Both the position numbers and the translations under genes were made by a program. From an uncultured Acidobacteriota bacterium (GTDB lineage: Bacteria > Acidobacteriota > Terriglobia > Bryobacterales > Bryobacteraceae): DNA of 64,000 bases. Of this stretch, positions 62,522 to 64,000 are shown in pieces. Location: the NCBI GenBank assembly GCA_902826685.1, contig CADEFT010000010.1, positions 1 through 64,000 of the forward strand, in the 5' to 3' direction. Each line of letters starts with the position of its first letter. Within the stretch, counting starts at the first letter, position 1. Under the pieces are notes generated by a model. The model was not told the DNA's origin. It was given only the letters and a program-made list of their open reading frames with translations, and searched no databases.

Positions 62522-63837
62522 GGCACGTCCTTGGGACCGGCGAGCGGATTCAGACCCTCGCGCCAGAGATACAGGAAGAAAGCGGCGGCGACAAACGTTT
62601 CGGTCGCCACTACCGCCACGCCCATTCCCGTTTCCTGCCAGCGCGAGGCAAGCGCGAACGCCAGCGCGAGATTCAAGGCGGCGGCCATGACGATCACGGT
62701 GTTGAAGGCGCGGTCGCGGCCGAGCGGCAGCAATCCGTGCACACCTAACGTGGTATTGAAAGCGGTGATGGGTGACAGGATGGCTAGGATGCGCAGCACC
62801 TCCACCGCCGGCTCAAACCGGGGGCCAAGCAGCAGCCGCACCAACAGGGGAGCGGTCGCGAAAACGAAGATGCCCAGCACCAGTCCAGTGCCGGTGATGG
62901 CGAAAACGCACTGGCGGCGCATGCTCGCAAAAGCCGCCCGGTCGTGAACCGCGGCGTGGCTCAGGCGCCCGTAGTAGGCCTGGATGATGGGGTTCAGCAG
63001 TCCGAGAAGACCTTTGTTGATTCGCTCGGCTCCGGCGAAGAATCCCACCGACGCGGCCGGGGCCAGCAGGCCCAGCACCAGCGAGTTGGCCAGTGTATAA
63101 AGACTCACCGCGCCGCGAAAAGCGAACAGCGAAACGCCGTCTTTCAGCACGCGCACGGCGCCGCGCCAGCGCATCGGCTCGATCCCCGCTTCTCTCACCG
63201 CCATGGCGCCGGTGAGGGCGGCCACCAGCACCAGGGCCGCTCCATTGGTCACCAGCAGCAGCCAGCCGTCGTCGCCGGTGGTAACGAACACGAACGTAAG
63301 GGCGATGGCGAGCACGCGCCCGCCCGCTTCGATGGAGGCGATTTCGCGGATGCGCGAAGTGCCCTGGAAATACCAGACCATGCTGGCGCCCTGGCCGACC
63401 GCAAACAGCGCGGTCCCGATCATCAGCCACGGCTGGGAGCCGAGCAGCGGCACCAGCCAGGCGGCGGTCCACAGGCCGGCCAGCAGCACCGCGGTCAGAA
63501 TCAGTTTGGCGGCGAAGACTTCGCTCAACAGGCGGGCGCGGTCCGGTTGCGAGTCGCGCACGCGGGCGACTTCGCGCGCCGCGGAAAGATTGAATCCGTA
63601 CTCCACCACCATCGACGCATAAAGCGCCAGCGAGTGGAACACCGAATAGATGCCCCATTTTTCCGGGCCGAGGACACGCGAAGCATAGGGCACCACGATC
63701 AGCGGAGCGGCAATCGTCGCCCCGTGCACGATGTAGAGCGCCAGCATCTCGCGCGCGTTCTCGCCCGCCAGGCGGGCCTGGAGCCGCGCCATCAGGCCGG
63801 GCGTGGAGGCGGTCGCGGGTAGGGCCGCTTCAGGCAT
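62518..63837 (-). CDS. Wzx-like polysaccharide flippase
   Basis: A 439-residue integral membrane protein of the MATE/MOP (polysaccharide_synt) family. The ATG at 63837 is used; the open frame continues upstream but overlaps the next gene. About 12-14 hydrophobic segments are visible, with the family sequence IVVPYASRVLGPEKWGIYSV near the N-terminus, SLVLGLLAPAASVGFFAGAE in the middle, and AINKG-like ERINKGLLGLLNPIIQAYYG. It should flip undecaprenyl-linked repeat units to the periplasm. Confidence 0.93.
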   Translation of the reverse strand: MPEAALPATASTPGLMARLQARLAGENAREMLALYIVHGATIAAPLIVVPYASRVLGPEKWGIYSVFHSLALYASMVVEYGFNLSAAREVARVRDSQPDRARLLSEVFAAKLILTAVLLAGLWTAAWLVPLLGSQPWLMIGTALFAVGQGASMVWYFQGTSRIREIASIEAGGRVLAIALTFVFVTTGDDGWLLLVTNGAALVLVAALTGAMAVREAGIEPMRWRGAVRVLKDGVSLFAFRGAVSLYTLANSLVLGLLAPAASVGFFAGAERINKGLLGLLNPIIQAYYGRLSHAAVHDRAAFASMRRQCVFAITGTGLVLGIFVFATAPLLVRLLLGPRFEPAVEVLRILAILSPITAFNTTLGVHGLLPLGRDRAFNTVIVMAAALNLALAFALASRWQETGMGVAVVATETFVAAAFFLYLWREGLNPLAGPKDVP

Positions 63838-64000
63838 ATGCCTCCAGCACGCGCCACGTCTCGGCCGCGCAGCGATCCCAACCGAACTCTCCGGCCCGCG
63901 CGAGGCCCGCGGCACGCAGCCGCGCGCGCAGAGAATCGCTGCCTACCAGATTTTCGATTGCGGCCGCCAGCGCCTCCGGATCGCGCGGGTCGGCGTAGAG
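63830..64000 (-). CDS. Glycosyltransferase C-terminus (runs off right edge)
   Basis: The last 56 codons before a TGA at 63830 read YADPRDPEALAAAIENLVGS, then RLRAAGLARAGEFGWDRCAA and TWRVLEAYA, which is the usual end of a family 4 glycosyltransferase (donor-loop acidic residues and a helical tail with GWDRCA). The stop overlaps the flippase start by eight bases. The rest of the gene lies outside the window. Confidence 0.8.
   Translation of the reverse strand, partial: LYADPRDPEALAAAIENLVGSDSLRARLRAAGLARAGEFGWDRCAAETWRVLEAYA

Overview
The window reads as a GC-rich chromosomal segment from an acidobacterium of the Solibacter/Bryobacter type (Bryobacterales). Supporting this are a Solibacter-type C-terminal domain (TIGR03437-like) on an SBBP-repeat protein, an Oar-like TonB-dependent protein with an N-terminal carboxypeptidase-regulatory domain, a DUF1501 plus DUF1549/DUF1553 pair, a PVC-type heme-binding lipoprotein, three PEP-CTERM proteins and many TTG/GTG starts. 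No tRNA, rRNA, CRISPR array, transposase or prophage was recognised.

Layout. 1-2584: aspS (cut by the left edge), hisS and a gamma-carbonic-anhydrase-like gene in one overlapping minus-strand operon. 2636-9612: a giant FtsX-type permease, its ATPase and a lipoprotein cytochrome; a diverged copy of the permease tail lies just past its stop. 9670-14628: a secreted carboxypeptidase-regulatory protein, a RodZ-like HTH membrane protein and a glycosyltransferase with two methyltransferases. 14735-19362: a tiny lipoprotein, an exported HAD hydrolase, a five-copy degenerate tandem repeat that includes the tails of two convergent genes, and a three-gene minus-strand operon (membrane protein, exported methyltransferase, secreted protein). 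19493-24622: YkgJ-like protein, TonB-type barrel and TPR protein. 24585-31175: PEP-CTERM proteins, DUF1501/DUF1549 pair, M20 amidohydrolase.

31233-33242: NTF2/SnoaL-like genes, one a frameshifted HTH fusion, and a detached copy of the amidohydrolase tail. 33375-41165: DUF4331, PEP-CTERM, Lgt-like, SBBP/TIGR03437 lipoprotein and FAD oxidoreductase. 41151-42949: a small accessory island (truncated PSCyt1 gene, HEPN-like ORF, VapBC pair) bounded by direct repeats of the FAD/metallo-beta-lactamase gene junction. 42922-53353: metallo-beta-lactamase-fold protein, cyclase-like toroid protein, secreted PHP-like protein, a form II CoxSLM-type molybdenum hydroxylase with CoxG, and a divergent PQQ dehydrogenase with a diheme cytochrome. 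53446-56496: a sialidase-fold protein followed by a stretch of decayed genes. 56555-58872: PQQ sugar dehydrogenase-cytochrome fusion and SSB. 58909-64000: an exopolysaccharide/O-antigen operon.

Two themes stand out. Periplasmic redox genes (quinoproteins, cytochromes, molybdenum hydroxylase) are unusually dense. At four places the 3' ends of genes are duplicated as isolated tails, which together with the frameshifted genes suggests repeated loss of tandem paralogues by recombination.
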